Under the pieces are notes generated by a model. The model was not told the DNA's origin. It saw nothing but the letters and a program-made list of their open reading frames with translations, and made no database searches. A stretch of DNA of 64,000 bases, taken from positions 186,001-250,000 of the forward strand of contig JBLNBN010000039.1 in assembly GCA_050260015.1 (NCBI GenBank), given 5' to 3'. Positions 35,441-45,942 of this stretch are shown piece by piece; positions within the stretch are counted from its first letter, which is position 1, and every line of letters begins with the position of its first letter. Source of the stretch: JBLNBN01 sp050260015. GTDB lineage: Bacteria; Bacteroidota; Ignavibacteria; Kapaibacteriales; UBA2268. A program made the translations under genes and the position numbers.

Positions 35441-38400
35441 ATGAAATCGATAAAATCCGCCGTCGCTACAGCAGCGGCTTTCCTCTCCTTGACGCCTTTT
35501 GCGCTCGGCTCCCTTCCCCAAACGACATTGGACAGAATTCGGGACGACTTTGAGATCCAGTTGCCCATAGGCGACGGCTCCCAGTCAAGCGTTTACCGCG
35601 TTGAAAGGCCTAATGAAGGCGAATATATCCCGGGCCGAATAATAGTAAAATATAAAGAAAACGCCCAAAAAATTGATATAATGGGCATAACCCAAACGAT
35701 AAGGGGCGCTTCCGGGCAATTTGAAACGCTGTCCGAGCGTAGCTTATTCCCTGAATACGCTCATTCGGAAATCGACCGGGCGGGGCTCTCGAGAATTGTC
35801 GAACTGGAAATAAAGGGCGATCCTTACGACTTTTGCGAGGCGCTCATGCGGACGGGCAAGTTCGAATACGCAACCCCCGAGCTGGTTCGCAAGCCGTACT
35901 CCTACACGCCGGACGATCCTATGTATGCGAGCCAGACCTGGCTGAAAGAAATTGGGCTGCCGGAAGCGTGGGAGATCACCAAAGGCTCGCCGGAAGTTAT
36001 CATCGCCATTGTCGACGCGGGCGTGGATTGGCAGCACCCGGACTTAAAAGATAGGATCTGGACTAACGAGAAAGAAACCCCCGGCGACGGCATAGACAAC
36101 GACGGCAACGGCTACGTCGACGACGTGCGCGGCTGGGATTTTGTAGGGAATATTCACGCGGTAAACGGGCAGTTCCTGCCGGACAACGACCCGAAGCCTT
36201 CGAACAATAACGTATTCCACGGCACGCATGTGGCCGGCTGCGCGGCTGCGTCGCTCAGTAACGCTGTCGGGATAGCCTCGCCGGCGGGGAATTGCAGGAT
36301 AATGCCCGTTAAGGTCGGCTCGGACGATCCAAACGTAGACGGAATTTTCGAGGGGTATAAAGGAATACTTTACGCCGCAAAGAACGGCGCGGATATTATT
36401 AATTGCAGTTGGGGAGGGCGCGGCTTCAGCCCGTTCGAATACGATATAATCCGCCAGGCGACGGCTTTGGGCTCGCTCGTCGTGGCCGCCGCCGGCAACA
36501 ACGCCGAGGACCATTGGATATATCCCCACTATCCCGGGGCGTTTTCCGAAGTATTAACAGTCGGCTCTAACGCAGGCGCGGCAAAATCCGGTTTTAGCGA
36601 TTACGGCCCGAACGTGGACGTCTATTGCCCCGGCGAAGCAATTCTTTCCACCATGCCCGGCGGGGGCTACAGCGCGCAATACGGCACGTCGATGGCGTCT
36701 CCTATAGTCGCCGGCGTGGCGGCGCTCGTAAAAAGCATTCATCCCGATTGGACGCCCCGACAGATTGAAAAGCAAATCAAAATTACTTCCGACAATATAT
36801 TCGGCCAGGCAAACGACGTCGCTCGCGCTTCGCTCTACGGTAGAATTAACGCCTACCGCGCGGTGCGCTATAATAATCCCGACTTCGTCGGGGACGCTAT
36901 GCCCGGCGTGGCGCTCATAGCAAGTCACTTAGGGCCTGTGGACACTTTAAAAAGCGACGCGCCTGTCAGGCTCGAGCTCACTTTTAAGAATTTGCTGTCT
37001 GCGGGCAAAAGATTCGCCGCATCCATCCAATTCGTCGACGCGGGCTTCCTCGCTGCGGATTCGGCTAAGTTTTACCTGGGCGATCTCGCCGCCGGCGAAG
37101 AAAGGACGGTTGCCTGCGATATTCGTCCCGAAGCTTTAAACCCTTGGTTCGGCGGCGATTGCAATACGCTCATTAAAATTGACAACGGGATTAATTTTAC
37201 AGATTTCGAAGCCCTACGCTTACCCGTCGATCTCCCGACTAACAATAAGTTCGGCGTTGTTTACTCCGGATTCAAGCATTCGTGGCTCGACATGCACTCC
37301 TTCGCCCCGATGGGCTCGTGGTTCACAGGCGTCGGCAGGTACCCTTATAACGGGTATTACATTTACAAGCATTACAACGGCCTTAACGGCCAACCCGTTA
37401 ACTTTAAGCCTACCTGCGTTTTCGCCGTCGACTCTAAGATAGCTTATTTCGGCTCGGAAACGACCGCCAACGGCAACACGCTGGTTTACATAATGGAACC
37501 CACAGGGATGAGATCCTCCAGCGTCGCGAGCGTAACGAACTTCGTAAATTCGATTTACTTCTTCGACCGCGCGCACGGCTTGCTTACCGGCGATCCGCTA
37601 AAAGGGGCCTGGGGCCTGGCGACGACCGCGGACAGCGGCCGGACCTGGCAGAAAGCGCTCAGCGCGCCGACCCCCGCTTCCGGCGAAACGGCTTACATGA
37701 ACGCCGAATCGCGCGTCGGGGACGATTACTGGGTGGGGACTTCCCTCGGCAACGTGCTCGTTACGCGCGACCGCGGACTGAACTGGTCTTTAGCCGGAAC
37801 GATTAAAACCCAGGACGCGGCGGCTTGCGAGATAAAGCAGATCGCCTTCGAAAGCGAATCCGACGGCGTGGCCTTCTTTACGCTTAAGGGCAAGAACGAC
37901 GGCATAACGCGCGTCGCCGCGACGAATGACGGCGGAAAGACCTGGCAAATAAAGCCGTTTACGTTTACGACGCAGGGCGCGCCCGTTATGCTCTTCGCGC
38001 ATCCCGACTACAAAGGCTACTACGCGCTTACCGCATGGTCGCAAATATGGACAAGCAAGGACGGCGGCTCCAGTTGGACCCCGGTCCAAAATTATAAATT
38101 AGAGCCGAGCCAGATCGGTTCTCCCTTCATTTTGAACGGAAAGCTAAAGATCTGGCAGATGGGCGACTATCAATCCTACGCGGAAATCAACGCCGAACCG
38201 AAGAATATTGTGAAATACCTGAAGCTGAATACGAATTCGGAATATAATTTCGGCGAAGTCGCGCTTAAATCGACGAAGCGCTCTACTTTGTTTACCCTGG
38301 AAAATAAGGGAAATTACCGCGTAATAATCGATTCCATCGCGGTAGAAAGCATGCAGGGCGCGACTCCCGGCGAATTCTTCCTCTCGGACGCCTCCAGCGG

Positions 38401-38824
38401 CCTGGAAATCGCCGGCGGGACAAAGGGGTATTATTCGTTCGAGTTCGCTCCGCAAAGCGAAGGCGAAAAGCTGGCCCGGGCGCGCTTTATTAGCGATTCC
38501 GATTCGGGCGAGGTAGTCGTCACGCTTCGCGGTTTCGGCGGGAAGAAGACTTCCGCCGGGGAGCCTCTTGCCGGGGCGATCTCAATTTCTCCAAATCCCG
38601 CTTCAAGCCAGGCGACTTTGCTCCTTGCGAGCCAAGAAGCTTCAAAAGCGGAAATATCCGTCATATCCGCCGCCGGCGAAACGGTATACGCTAAGATTTT
38701 CCCTGTTTCCGAGGGCGAGAGCTCGCTGCCGATCGACGTATCAGCTTTGCCCCAGGGAGCTTATTTAGTAAAAGTACGCGCGGGCGAACGCGAAAGCGTC
38801 TTGAAGTTAAGCGTAGTTAAATAG
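35441..38824 (+). CDS. T9SS-secreted subtilisin-like serine peptidase (S8)
   Basis: An 1127-residue extracellular protease. After the signal peptide comes a propeptide-like region (~60-150, with PGRIIVKYKEN). The S8 domain follows with catalytic D192 (AIVDAGVDWQHPDL), H260 (HGTHVAG) and S417 (YGTSMASPIVAG), and a DNDGNGYVDD stretch likely to bind calcium. Next is a region of sialidase/YCF48-like propeller repeats (DSGRTWQKA, DRGLNWSLA, DGGKTWQIK, DGGSSWTPV), then an ASH/DUF1573-like beta domain (~915-1025), and a type A sorting domain (SISPNPASSQATLLL to SVLKLSVVK). The triad is complete, so an active enzyme is expected. Confidence 0.94.
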   Translation: MKSIKSAVATAAAFLSLTPFALGSLPQTTLDRIRDDFEIQLPIGDGSQSSVYRVERPNEGEYIPGRIIVKYKENAQKIDIMGITQTIRGASGQFETLSERSLFPEYAHSEIDRAGLSRIVELEIKGDPYDFCEALMRTGKFEYATPELVRKPYSYTPDDPMYASQTWLKEIGLPEAWEITKGSPEVIIAIVDAGVDWQHPDLKDRIWTNEKETPGDGIDNDGNGYVDDVRGWDFVGNIHAVNGQFLPDNDPKPSNNNVFHGTHVAGCAAASLSNAVGIASPAGNCRIMPVKVGSDDPNVDGIFEGYKGILYAAKNGADIINCSWGGRGFSPFEYDIIRQATALGSLVVAAAGNNAEDHWIYPHYPGAFSEVLTVGSNAGAAKSGFSDYGPNVDVYCPGEAILSTMPGGGYSAQYGTSMASPIVAGVAALVKSIHPDWTPRQIEKQIKITSDNIFGQANDVARASLYGRINAYRAVRYNNPDFVGDAMPGVALIASHLGPVDTLKSDAPVRLELTFKNLLSAGKRFAASIQFVDAGFLAADSAKFYLGDLAAGEERTVACDIRPEALNPWFGGDCNTLIKIDNGINFTDFEALRLPVDLPTNNKFGVVYSGFKHSWLDMHSFAPMGSWFTGVGRYPYNGYYIYKHYNGLNGQPVNFKPTCVFAVDSKIAYFGSETTANGNTLVYIMEPTGMRSSSVASVTNFVNSIYFFDRAHGLLTGDPLKGAWGLATTADSGRTWQKALSAPTPASGETAYMNAESRVGDDYWVGTSLGNVLVTRDRGLNWSLAGTIKTQDAAACEIKQIAFESESDGVAFFTLKGKNDGITRVAATNDGGKTWQIKPFTFTTQGAPVMLFAHPDYKGYYALTAWSQIWTSKDGGSSWTPVQNYKLEPSQIGSPFILNGKLKIWQMGDYQSYAEINAEPKNIVKYLKLNTNSEYNFGEVALKSTKRSTLFTLENKGNYRVIIDSIAVESMQGATPGEFFLSDASSGLEIAGGTKGYYSFEFAPQSEGEKLARARFISDSDSGEVVVTLRGFGGKKTSAGEPLAGAISISPNPASSQATLLLASQEASKAEISVISAAGETVYAKIFPVSEGESSLPIDVSALPQGAYLVKVRAGERESVLKLSVVK

Positions 38825-38896
38825 TGTTTCGATTAAATAAAATCCTGGGATAAAAGTCACAGCAAAATTGGCTTAAAGAAGAAACGGAAAACGAAT

Positions 38897-40915
38897 ATGG
38901 AATTATTCGATACGGACAAAGCGAGGATAGCCGAGCTCCGCGAATTAATAAAGCAATACGATCGCGCTTACTACCAGGACGCAGCTCCTCTCGTAAGCGA
39001 TCGCGAGTACGACGCGCTATTCCGCGAGCTGCAGGACCTGGAAGCGAAGCGACCCGAGCTCGCTTCCGCGGACAGCCCGACAAACAGGCTTACGACGGAC
39101 CGCACGAAGGGATTTCGCTCCGTGCGGCACGAGATACCCATGCTCTCGCTCGCGAACACATACGGCGAGCAGGAAGTCCTCGACTTCGACCGGCGCGCCC
39201 GCGAAGCCCTCGGCGTAGAGAAGGTGCGCTACGTCGCCGAGCTAAAGTTCGACGGAGTCTCGCTCTCGACCCGATATAAGAATAAAAAGCTCTCGCTCGC
39301 GGTAACCCGCGGCGACGGCGAACGCGGCGACGACGTGACGCAAAACGTAAAAACCATTAAATCGATTCCGCATAAGGTGGAGGACATCCCCTACGACGAA
39401 TTCGAAGCGCGCGGCGAAGTTTTCCTACTCGAGGAGGACTTCCTGGAGATCAATCGCGCGCGCGAGGAAGCGGGCGAGAAGCTCTACGCCAACCCGCGCA
39501 ACCTGACCGCGGGCACGCTGAAGCTGCTGGACTCCGCGGAAGTCGCCCGCCGTCCGTTGAACGCTATCTTCTACTATCTTTACGCCAAAGGCGACGGGCT
39601 GAGCGACTCGCACTACGAGAACATACAAATCCTGAAGCGCGCGGGCATGCCCGTCAGCGAGTATACCGAGCCCTGCGAAGGCATAGAGGAAGTTCTGAAG
39701 TTTATCGATAAATGGCGCGCGAAACGCCATGAATTGCCTTTCCAGATAGACGGAATTGTAATTAAGGTCGACTCCCTGCCGCAGCAACGCGAGCTTGGCT
39801 TCATATCGCGCTCCCCGCGCTGGGCTATCGCTTATAAGTACGAGGCCGAGACTCTCCCGACGAAGCTGCTTGGAATTACCCTCCAGGTGGGCCGCGTAGG
39901 AACGATTACTCCGGTAGCGGAGCTTGAGCCCGTATTGTTGGCGGGATCGACTATACGCCGGGCGACGCTGAACAACGCGGACTACATCGAGGCGCTCGAC
40001 ATTCGTATCGGCGACACGGTGATGATCGAGAAGGGCGGGGAAGTTATCCCCAAAGTAACGCGCGTCGTGCTGGAAAAGCGACCGCCGGAAGCCGTTCCCT
40101 ACGTCTTCCCGGAACTATGCCCGTGCGAATTCCATTCCGTGCTTCGGCGGCTCGAGGGCGAGGCCAATCACTATTGCGTCAGCCCCGAATGCCCCTGGCA
40201 GCGCAGGCGACGCATAGAGCACTTCGCCTCGCGCAACGCTATGAATATAGAAGGGCTTGGCGAACGGGCGGTGGAAACTCTCGTCGAGCGCGGGTACCTG
40301 AAAAATATTGCCGACATATACGAATTGCCCTTGCATAAAGCCGAGCTCGAAACGATGGAGCGGTGGGGCAGGAAGAGCGTAGAAAAGCTCTTAAGCCAGA
40401 TTGATGCGAGCAAGAATCGTCCGCTAAATAAATTGATTTTCGCGCTCGGCATTCGCCTCATTGGCGAGGGCGCGGCCAGGACCCTGGCGCGCAAGTTCGG
40501 TTCGCTTGAGGCTTTAATGCTTGCCACGCGCGAGGATCTCGCCGCCGTCCACGAAATAGGCGATAAGATGGCGGACGCCGTCGCCGTTTACTTCGAGGAT
40601 CCGCTGCAAGTCGAGATCGTTCATAGGTTGGTCAATTACGGCGTCAATACTAAGGGCGAGGAAACATCCCAACCTGTCGGCGACGCCCTCGCCGGGAAGA
40701 CTTTCGTCTTTACTGGGGAGCTGAAGTCCATGACTCGCGAGGAAGCCGCGCAGGCCGTCGCCGCGCTCGGCGGGAAGGAAACCAAGTCCGTCAGCAAGAA
40801 AACGAGCTACGTCGTAGTAGGCGCCTCGCCCGGGTCGAAGCACGCGAAGGCGCTGGAGCTCGGGGTCACGGTTCTTTCCGAGGAAGATTTTTTACAGTTA
40901 TTAAAGACCGAATAA
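38897..40915 (+). CDS. ligA: NAD-dependent DNA ligase
   Basis: This enzyme seals nicks in replication and repair, using NAD+ to adenylate itself. The 672-residue protein has the full layout: an Ia domain binding NMN (residues 1-75, with YYQDAAPLVSDREYD), and an adenylation domain with K117 in AELKFDGVS and GDGERGDDVTQN. An OB fold follows, then a four-cysteine zinc finger (CPC...C...C, ~412-435), helix-hairpin-helix repeats (with HEIGDKMADAV) and a C-terminal BRCT domain (~595-672, GKTFVFTGEL). It is the first of several plus-strand housekeeping genes, followed by a terminator. Confidence 0.97.
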   Translation: MELFDTDKARIAELRELIKQYDRAYYQDAAPLVSDREYDALFRELQDLEAKRPELASADSPTNRLTTDRTKGFRSVRHEIPMLSLANTYGEQEVLDFDRRAREALGVEKVRYVAELKFDGVSLSTRYKNKKLSLAVTRGDGERGDDVTQNVKTIKSIPHKVEDIPYDEFEARGEVFLLEEDFLEINRAREEAGEKLYANPRNLTAGTLKLLDSAEVARRPLNAIFYYLYAKGDGLSDSHYENIQILKRAGMPVSEYTEPCEGIEEVLKFIDKWRAKRHELPFQIDGIVIKVDSLPQQRELGFISRSPRWAIAYKYEAETLPTKLLGITLQVGRVGTITPVAELEPVLLAGSTIRRATLNNADYIEALDIRIGDTVMIEKGGEVIPKVTRVVLEKRPPEAVPYVFPELCPCEFHSVLRRLEGEANHYCVSPECPWQRRRRIEHFASRNAMNIEGLGERAVETLVERGYLKNIADIYELPLHKAELETMERWGRKSVEKLLSQIDASKNRPLNKLIFALGIRLIGEGAARTLARKFGSLEALMLATREDLAAVHEIGDKMADAVAVYFEDPLQVEIVHRLVNYGVNTKGEETSQPVGDALAGKTFVFTGELKSMTREEAAQAVAALGGKETKSVSKKTSYVVVGASPGSKHAKALELGVTVLSEEDFLQLLKTE

Positions 40916-40931
40916 ATATTATCACCCTTAA

Positions 40932-40980
40932 GCCTTAGGCGTCGAGGAAAGCTAAAGCTCGCCTCCCCTAAGGCGTTTTT
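40932..40980 (+). terminator. Terminator after ligA
   Basis: GCCTTAGG (40932-40939) pairs with CCTAAGGC (40967-40974), with a five-T tail (40976-40980). The 27-base loop can form a small inner stem. Confidence 0.7.
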
Positions 40981-41005
40981 AATTTGTTATAGAAACTATT
41001 AAACG

Positions 41006-41896
41006 ATGAATAAACCGAATTTACAGTCGTATTTGCTTTTGGTCTTGCTTTCGCTTATCTGGGGCACGTCCTTTATACTGATGAAGCGGGGAATGGTAGT
41101 CTATCCGCCCGACCAGGTGGGCGCGCTTCGCGTAGTAGTCGCGGGCTTGCTTTTTGTGCCTCTTTATTTGCTGAAAAGACCGAAAGTTCCCAAGGGCAAA
41201 TATAAATATATATCGCTCTTCGGGCTTTTGGAGGTAGGCGCGCCGCCGTTTTTATTTACTTATGCCCAGCAGCACGTAACGAGCTCGACCGCCGGCATAA
41301 TTAACGCGATGACGCCCCTGTTTACGCTGCTTGTAGGCCTATCCTTCTTCGGAACGCATTATAATTTTAAGAAGCTTGGCGGAGTGCTCATTGGACTGGC
41401 GGGCGCGATCTTTTTGATATTCTTCAAGAGCGCCGGCGCCGGGTTCGAGATGCACATGGGCAACGCGTTCGGGCTGCTGATCGTAATAGCCACGGCGCTC
41501 TACGGCTTCGCGGGAAACATTATGAAGCGGCATCTGCAGGACGTGCCGGACCTCTCCACGACATCGCTAGCCTTTATAACTATGTCCATCCCGGCGGGAA
41601 TATATCTCGCTACGACTGACTTTCTGACGATTAGCTTCACTCATCCGGGCGCATGGCAGGCGTTCCTGGCCGTCGTTACTCTTTCGACGTTCGGCTCGGC
41701 GCTCGCGATATTCATATTTAGTAGATTAGTAAAAACGTCCAGCGCGCTGTTCGCTTCGTTCGTAACGTACCTTATCCCGTTCGTGGCTATGGGCTGGGGA
41801 GCCATCGACGGAGAAGCGGTTACCGGGCTGGAGCTCGTCGGCTTATTCGTCATTCTGTCAGGCATAACTCTCGCTAATTCAGGGGAAAAGAGCTAG
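41006..41896 (+). CDS. DMT-superfamily (EamA) transporter
   Basis: A 296-residue inner-membrane protein with ten predicted helices in two EamA repeats. The first repeat begins LLVLLSLIWGTSFILMKRG, a typical EamA start. The second contains ALYGFAGNIMKRHLQ and ends with LELVGLFVILSGITLAN. Members export amino acids, drugs or metabolites; the substrate is not predictable. It is a separate transcription unit downstream of the ligA terminator. Confidence 0.9.
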   Translation: MNKPNLQSYLLLVLLSLIWGTSFILMKRGMVVYPPDQVGALRVVVAGLLFVPLYLLKRPKVPKGKYKYISLFGLLEVGAPPFLFTYAQQHVTSSTAGIINAMTPLFTLLVGLSFFGTHYNFKKLGGVLIGLAGAIFLIFFKSAGAGFEMHMGNAFGLLIVIATALYGFAGNIMKRHLQDVPDLSTTSLAFITMSIPAGIYLATTDFLTISFTHPGAWQAFLAVVTLSTFGSALAIFIFSRLVKTSSALFASFVTYLIPFVAMGWGAIDGEAVTGLELVGLFVILSGITLANSGEKS

Positions 41897-41977
41897 GGCG
41901 CGTTCATTAATTTAACTTACACTAAATTATTTCTCTTGGCGTGTTAAAATTCACAATTAACATAACGAGGGCGCCTT

Positions 41978-43117
41978 ATGGATATCTTTTTGACCGAAGA
42001 GCAGGTAATGCTGCGGGACACAGTTGAAAAATTTGCGCGCGAACGGGTCGCGCCCGTCGCCTCGGAAAACGAGCGGAACCACAGGTTCCCGGCCGACGTA
42101 ATCCGCGAAGCGGGGGAGTTGGGCCTCATGGGAATCGCCTATCCAACGGAATATGGCGGCGGCGGCATGGATTTTGTATCGTACTTTCTCGCCGTCGAGG
42201 CCGTTTCAAGGTATTGCGCCTCGACCGGGGTTATTATTTCCGCTCATTCCTCGCTCGTTTGCGACCCGATTTACCGGTTCGGCACGGAGGAACAAAAGCG
42301 AAAGTACTTGCCCGATTTGCTTTCGGGAAAAAAGATAGGGAGCTTTTCCCTGACCGAGGCCGGCGCGGGCTCCGACGCAGGAGCTACTCAAACTACGGCG
42401 CGGCTCGAGGGGGACAGGTGGATATTGAACGGTTCGAAGCTATTCGCTACGAACGGCAAGGAGGCGGACGTATTCGTACTAATAGCCTCCACGGAGCCGG
42501 GAAAGAAGACCCATGGCGTCTCGGCGTTTATCGTCGATAAGGAGACGGTCGGCTACCGCGTCGGGAAGGTTGAGCAGAAGCTTGGTATTCGCGCATCCTC
42601 TACCGCCGAGATAATACTCGAGAGCGTGGAGGTCCCAAGGGAGAATTTATTAGGGGAGCTGAACGCGGGATTTAAGGTGGCGATGACTACTCTCGACGGC
42701 GGGCGCATCGGGATCGCTTCGCAGGCGCTTGGAATAGCGCGCGCCTCGCTCGAGGACTCCGTTAAGTACGCCAAGGAACGCTACCAGTTCGATCAGCCGA
42801 TAGCCAATTTCCAGGCGATACAGTTCATGCTGGCGGATATGCGAATGGAATACGACGCGGCTTGGATGCTCGCCTACAGGGCTTCCCGAATGAAGGACCA
42901 AAAGCTAAATTACTCCGCCGAGGCCGCTATGGCCAAGCTGAAGGCGAGCGAGGTTGCGATGGATTGCTCCCGCAAGTGCGTGCAGATCCACGGCGGCTAC
43001 GGCTACACGGAGGATTTTAACGCGGAGAGATACTACCGCGACGCAAAAATTACCGAAATTTACGAAGGCACGAGCGAAATACAACGATTGGTTATCTCTC
43101 GCGCCCTGTTAAAATAA
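41978..43117 (+). CDS. Acyl-CoA dehydrogenase
   Basis: A 379-residue flavoenzyme of the short/medium-chain acyl-CoA dehydrogenase family, which oxidises acyl-CoA to trans-2-enoyl-CoA and passes electrons to ETF. It has both family signatures: LTEAGAGSDAGATQTTA for FAD binding and a C-terminal region with the catalytic base E363 in IYEGTSEIQ. The glutamate sits where butyryl-CoA dehydrogenases have it, which favours short or medium chains over isovaleryl-CoA. CGAGG-like sequence precedes the ATG. polA starts 16 bases after its stop. Confidence 0.94.
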   Translation: MDIFLTEEQVMLRDTVEKFARERVAPVASENERNHRFPADVIREAGELGLMGIAYPTEYGGGGMDFVSYFLAVEAVSRYCASTGVIISAHSSLVCDPIYRFGTEEQKRKYLPDLLSGKKIGSFSLTEAGAGSDAGATQTTARLEGDRWILNGSKLFATNGKEADVFVLIASTEPGKKTHGVSAFIVDKETVGYRVGKVEQKLGIRASSTAEIILESVEVPRENLLGELNAGFKVAMTTLDGGRIGIASQALGIARASLEDSVKYAKERYQFDQPIANFQAIQFMLADMRMEYDAAWMLAYRASRMKDQKLNYSAEAAMAKLKASEVAMDCSRKCVQIHGGYGYTEDFNAERYYRDAKITEIYEGTSEIQRLVISRALLK

Positions 43118-43133
43118 ACCAAGAGTTCCATAC

Positions 43134-45938
43134 ATGACCAACGTATACCTGATCGACGCGATGTCGCTCGTCTACCGCGCCTATCACGCGATGAGCCAGG
43201 CCAATTTAACTTCGCCCAAGGGAGAGCCCACGGGCGCTATTTACGGCTTTGCCAACCTGCTGCTTTCCTTCCTCGACAAGGCAAAGCCCTATAACCTTGC
43301 CGTAGTCTTCGACCGCGCCGAGGCCACGTTCCGGCACGATAAGTTCGAGAGCTACAAGGCCAACCGCGAGGCGTGCCCGGAGGACCTTGTCCCGCAAATC
43401 GGTCTTATTAAGGAATTTATCGATTTGATGGGAATACCGCGCATGGAACTCGCCGGCTACGAGGCGGACGATATTATCGGTTCGCTCTCGAGGTTCTTCT
43501 CGAAGGAAAACTATAAAGTATACTGCCTGACGAGCGACAAGGACTACTACCAACTCGTTGACGACAACGTTTCGCTCTACAAGCCGCTTCGAAAGCCCGT
43601 CGCGGGCAACGAATTCGAGGTGGTCGATAGGGAGGCGGTGCGCGAAAAATTCGGCGTCGCGCCGGAACAGGTCGTCGACGTCCTGGCGCTAATGGGCGAC
43701 GCCAGCGACAACGTCCCGGGCGTAAAGGGGATCGGCGAGAAGACCGCTATTCCTCTCGTTCAAAAGTTCGGCTCCATTGAAAAAATGTATGAAAACCTGG
43801 AGGCCGTCGAGAGCAAGACCGTTCGCGCAAAGCTCGAGGCCGACCGCGACAAGGCTTTCCTCTCCAAGGAATTGGTCTGCATCGATACGAACGTCCCGAT
43901 CGAATACTCTACCCAAGGCTTGATCGTCGGCTCGCCCGATAAAGCTAAGCTCATGGAATTCTTCGACAGGATGGGATTCGCTACCCTTAAGCGTCGGCTG
44001 GAAAAAATAAATCCCAATTTAGAATTTGAAACTCCCGAACCGCTTGAAGAAATAGCCGCATTCGAGCAGATCGAGGACGCCGAACGCTGCTACGAGCTTG
44101 TCAATACGCCCGAAGCCTTTGCGAAAATGCTGGAGGAACTCCGCGGCGAAAAGGAACTGGCGTTCGATCTCGAGACGAGCTCGCTGGACAAGATGAACTG
44201 CGAGATAGTCGGCATAGCGCTCGCAACCAAAGACTGCAAAGCTTACTATATCGCGACCGGCGAGGACGCCGAATCGGAAGCGGAGCCGGAAAATCTATTT
44301 TCCTCGGAAGCGAAGGAACGCGAGCCGTATACCCTGCTGCCGATCGAGGACGTTTTAGAGGGATTGCGCCCTCTGCTCGAGGACGAATCGATAGCGATGT
44401 ACGGTCAAAACGCAAAGTTCGACGCGTTTATCCTGATGCGTTACGGAATTACGCCCCGCCCCATTAAGTTCGACTCCATGCTCGCGTCCTACCTGCTCAA
44501 TCCCGACGGCGCGCACAACTTAGACGCGCTTTCCAAGAAGTGGCTAAATTACTCCCCCGTGCCTATTACGACGCTGATCGGCGAAAAGCGCGCGTACCAG
44601 ATATCCATGAGAGACGTGCCGCCCGAGAAGATAGCCCCCTACGCCTGCGAGGACGCGGACCTTGCCTTCAAGCTGCAGAGAAGGCTAAAACCGGAGCTCG
44701 AGAAGGAGAATATGCTCGCGCTCGCCGAAAAAATCGAGTTCCCCCTAGTCGAGGTCCTCGCTAAGATGGAGCTCGAAGGCGTTTCGATAGATCGCGGGGC
44801 GCTCGCGGAGATTTCCACGAGAATCGCCGAGGAAATAATCACGCTTCGCGATAAGATCTGGGAGGAGAGCGGCGTAGAGTTTAAGATAGATTCCCCCAAG
44901 CAACTGGGCGAAATACTGTTCGAGAGAATGATGATACCGGGCGGAAAGAAGAATAAGACCGGCTACACGACCGATATGGACACATTGAGCGACCTCGCCC
45001 CGATGTTCCCGATAGCGAAATTCGCGCTCGAGTACCGTCAACTCCAAAAGCTCCGCTCGACCTATATCGAGGCGTTGCCGAAATTAGTCAATAGACATAC
45101 CGGCAGAATCCACACGAGCTATAACCAGGCGGTAGTCTCTACGGGGCGATTGAGTTCGACCGATCCGAACCTGCAGAATATTCCTATTAGGAGCGAGGTT
45201 GGCAAAGAAATTCGTAGGGCGTTCGTCCCGGCGCGCGAGGGTTGGAAGATGGTTTCGGCGGATTACTCCCAGATAGAATTACGAATAATGGCTCATATAA
45301 CGGGCGACGAAGCCCTGATCGATGCGTTCAAGCGCGGGGTGGACATACACGCCGCCACCGCCGCAGCGCTCTTCGATGTCGATTTGAGCGAAGTAAATTC
45401 CGACATGCGCCGCGTCGCCAAGACGGTCAATTTTGGTATTATGTATGGGCTTGGCGCATTTGGGCTCTCGAGGCGGCTCGGCATGCCGCAGCGGCAGGCG
45501 AAGGAGATCATAGATAACTACTTCGAGAGCTATCCCGGCATTCGGGTCTATATGGATTCGACCGTGGAAAAGGCCGGCAAGCTCGGCTATGCGGAATCGC
45601 TGCTCGGCCGGCGAAGGCATTTCCCGGAGATTAACAGCAAGAACCGCGTTTTGCGCACGGCCGCCGAACGCGCCGCAATCAATATGCCTATACAAGGCAC
45701 CGCGAGCGACATGCTGAAGATCGCGATGATCGCGCTGCACCGCGAATTGGAAAGCCGGAAAATGAAGTCCAAAATGATACTCCAGGTGCACGACGAACTC
45801 GTCTTCGAGGCGCCGGAGGAGGAAATCGACTCGCTCCTCGAACTAGTCAAGTACGAGATGGAGGGCGCGCTCCCGCTCGGGAAAGTTCCCGTTCTCGTCG
45901 AGACAGGCGTAGGCTCCAATTGGCTCGAAGCGCACTGA
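43134..45938 (+). CDS. polA: DNA polymerase I
   Basis: A 934-residue repair and replication polymerase with all three activities apparently intact. The N-terminal 5'-3' exonuclease (~1-290) has IDAMSLVYRAYHAM and DKDYYQLV. The 3'-5' proofreading domain (~330-530) keeps DLETSS, NAKFDAF and YACEDAD, so proofreading is likely functional; it carries an acidic insertion ~30 residues long. The polymerase domain has ADYSQIELR (motif A), RRVAKTVNFGIMYGLG (motif B) and QVHDELVFE (motif C). It follows the acyl-CoA dehydrogenase by 16 bases and may share its transcript. Confidence 0.97.
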   Translation: MTNVYLIDAMSLVYRAYHAMSQANLTSPKGEPTGAIYGFANLLLSFLDKAKPYNLAVVFDRAEATFRHDKFESYKANREACPEDLVPQIGLIKEFIDLMGIPRMELAGYEADDIIGSLSRFFSKENYKVYCLTSDKDYYQLVDDNVSLYKPLRKPVAGNEFEVVDREAVREKFGVAPEQVVDVLALMGDASDNVPGVKGIGEKTAIPLVQKFGSIEKMYENLEAVESKTVRAKLEADRDKAFLSKELVCIDTNVPIEYSTQGLIVGSPDKAKLMEFFDRMGFATLKRRLEKINPNLEFETPEPLEEIAAFEQIEDAERCYELVNTPEAFAKMLEELRGEKELAFDLETSSLDKMNCEIVGIALATKDCKAYYIATGEDAESEAEPENLFSSEAKEREPYTLLPIEDVLEGLRPLLEDESIAMYGQNAKFDAFILMRYGITPRPIKFDSMLASYLLNPDGAHNLDALSKKWLNYSPVPITTLIGEKRAYQISMRDVPPEKIAPYACEDADLAFKLQRRLKPELEKENMLALAEKIEFPLVEVLAKMELEGVSIDRGALAEISTRIAEEIITLRDKIWEESGVEFKIDSPKQLGEILFERMMIPGGKKNKTGYTTDMDTLSDLAPMFPIAKFALEYRQLQKLRSTYIEALPKLVNRHTGRIHTSYNQAVVSTGRLSSTDPNLQNIPIRSEVGKEIRRAFVPAREGWKMVSADYSQIELRIMAHITGDEALIDAFKRGVDIHAATAAALFDVDLSEVNSDMRRVAKTVNFGIMYGLGAFGLSRRLGMPQRQAKEIIDNYFESYPGIRVYMDSTVEKAGKLGYAESLLGRRRHFPEINSKNRVLRTAAERAAINMPIQGTASDMLKIAMIALHRELESRKMKSKMILQVHDELVFEAPEEEIDSLLELVKYEMEGALPLGKVPVLVETGVGSNWLEAH

Positions 45939-45942
45939 GGAC